A DNA stretch of 64,000 nt, from the NCBI GenBank assembly GCA_020740775.1, contig JAHEWK010000003.1:1488001-1552000 (forward strand). The letters are read 5' to 3'. The notes under the pieces were generated by a model, which was given only the letters and a program-made list of their open reading frames with translations, made no database searches and was not told the origin of the DNA. Made by a program: the position numbers and the translations under genes. Positions 63,247-64,000 of this stretch are shown here, piece by piece. Numbering within the stretch: position 1 is the stretch's first letter; each line of letters opens with the position of its first letter. The DNA comes from Ilyonectria destructans. Its lineage: Eukaryota > Ascomycota > Sordariomycetes > Hypocreales > Nectriaceae.

Positions 63247-63855
63247 TGCATGCCAGGGCCTCGAAAAGCCGTGCACAAGCACCCGAGCCATAAGGCTCTT
63301 TTTGTTACTGGACTATCTTCGTCCAACAATCCAAACCTCGCGCTCTCGCGAGCCCTTTTTCTTATTTGTCAGATTGTCCAACCACTATACTTTCTTATGT
63401 ATCTCACACTCTGGGCTTCGGCTAGCACTATATGGGTGTTTGTTTTGTTTCGGCTTTTTTGCCCCCTGTCACTCTGGAATCAAAATCACGGTTCAAAGCT
63501 CGGTTCTGTATCAGCGGCGAAGGAGTTTTGAGCGTTATCATCAGGGCTATTTTATCCCCTCACACTCACTAGGCCAGCTGTTGGCTCGCCTCACCACGTT
63601 TAGCATAGTTTAGTAGTTGTGCCACTTGATGGCCATCTTCTCGTTAGGACACGCGTCAACCTGAAAAAATACAGGACCTGACGTTTAATACAATAGTTGT
63701 TCTTCAACTTGAGCTCAAGATATGTGACGTGATCGAATTGAATTCCAGCCGTCCATTCAATGGGCGACTTGGATGAACGTGCGAATCTCTAAATGATAAG
63801 CACCTCTTAAAATATACTATCTGCACAAATACCATATGTCGGCTTGGTAAACTTC
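63247..63855. other. 3' flank between convergent genes
   Basis: The stretch is T- and C/T-rich on the plus strand (63300-63470), as in many fungal 3' UTRs. No canonical AATAAA is seen; AATACA-like motifs occur near 63668 and 63689. No frame of its own is convincing. Confidence 0.45.
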
Positions 63856-64000
63856 CTAGTTTCCGGCCAAAATGGCTTGGCTCTCTTCGTAGTCGCTTGT
63901 TCCATGCTCGGGATCCGCGTCCTCTGCATTCTTGGACCCGCAAAGCGAACCGGCATTGTACGCTCCCGCGGGGCCGTCGACGCCAGCGAACTCGCGCTTA
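63856..64000 (-). CDS. C-terminal end of a convergent minus-strand gene, hypothetical
   Basis: On the minus strand the frame is open from the right edge to TAG at 63858-63856, giving 48 codons. The composition is protein-like and soluble: a Gly/Ala-rich part (FAGVDGPAGAYNAGSLCG), then an acidic tail (EDADPEHGTSDYEESQ) ending ILAGN. The start and most of the gene lie outside the window, and I do not recognise the family. Support is limited to open frame, composition and a plausible convergent arrangement. Confidence 0.45.
   Translation of the reverse strand, partial: KREFAGVDGPAGAYNAGSLCGSKNAEDADPEHGTSDYEESQAILAGN

Larger units (their letters stand above)
9679..63246 (+). other. Single giant locus: interrupted 17,856-codon reading frame
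   Basis: The frame opening at ATG 9679 and the frame closing at TGA 63244-63246 are the same frame. Only one stop, TAA 29785-29787, lies between them. Repeat register, codon pattern and composition continue unbroken across it. No spliceosomal intron is needed anywhere else in 53.6 kb. I treat the two coding features below as halves of one gene. The undisturbed product would be close to 17,855 aa, with about four Cys per 23-26 residues over most of its length. Confidence 0.85.

Noticed and set aside
29794..63246. Independent second gene starting at GTG 29794
   Set aside because: Nuclear fungal genes do not normally start at GTG. There is no signal peptide, promoter or ATG nearby, and it starts mid-module in the same frame as the upstream half.
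63704..63943. 79-codon minus-strand frame at the right end
   Set aside because: It overlaps the more protein-like frame that ends at the TAG 63858-63856 and reads through AT-rich 3' flank. The composition of the other frame is much better.

Overview
The window looks like nuclear DNA of a filamentous ascomycete (Pezizomycotina). The gene at the left edge has 45-47 nt introns with GTAAGT-type donors and CTRAY-like branch points, and the main protein has a eukaryotic secretory signal. I cannot name the species.

Layout: positions 1-1317 hold the 3' part of a four-exon plus-strand gene ending in a charged coiled coil. Positions 1318 to about 9480 are gene-poor. They hold one possibly decayed minus-strand frame (2136-2941), an AT-rich patch with a short hairpin, and scattered weak frames. 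A CCAAT/TATA promoter lies just before 9679. Positions 9679-63246 are one reading frame of 17,856 codons, broken by a single TAA at 29785-29787. After 609 bp, the last 48 codons of a convergent minus-strand gene reach the right edge.

The dominant object is the 53.6 kb frame. It would encode a secreted, cysteine-rich, tandem-repeat protein of nearly 18,000 residues. Its order is: signal peptide; eight or so Stig1-like Cys modules; a Thr/Gly/Asn-rich linker built on a 39-bp minisatellite; a small Cys cluster; a Gly-Ser linker; then roughly 700 four-Cys modules (basic spacing C-x5-C-x5-C-x4-C). These fall into several arrays, each with its own linker type and higher-order period (72, 78, 138, 213 and about 303 bp). 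A distinct Leu/Gly/Cys module brackets the longest array and caps the C-terminus. No membrane anchor or enzyme domain is visible. The protein is most simply read as a huge disulfide-rich extracellular or cell-wall filament, but that role is inference.

The TAA replaces a near-invariant Gln codon (CAA to TAA) and the frame resumes at once. The next in-frame ATG is 5.5 kb downstream, so the two halves are one gene. The stop may be a recent nonsense allele, a sequence error, or lie in a small in-frame intron.
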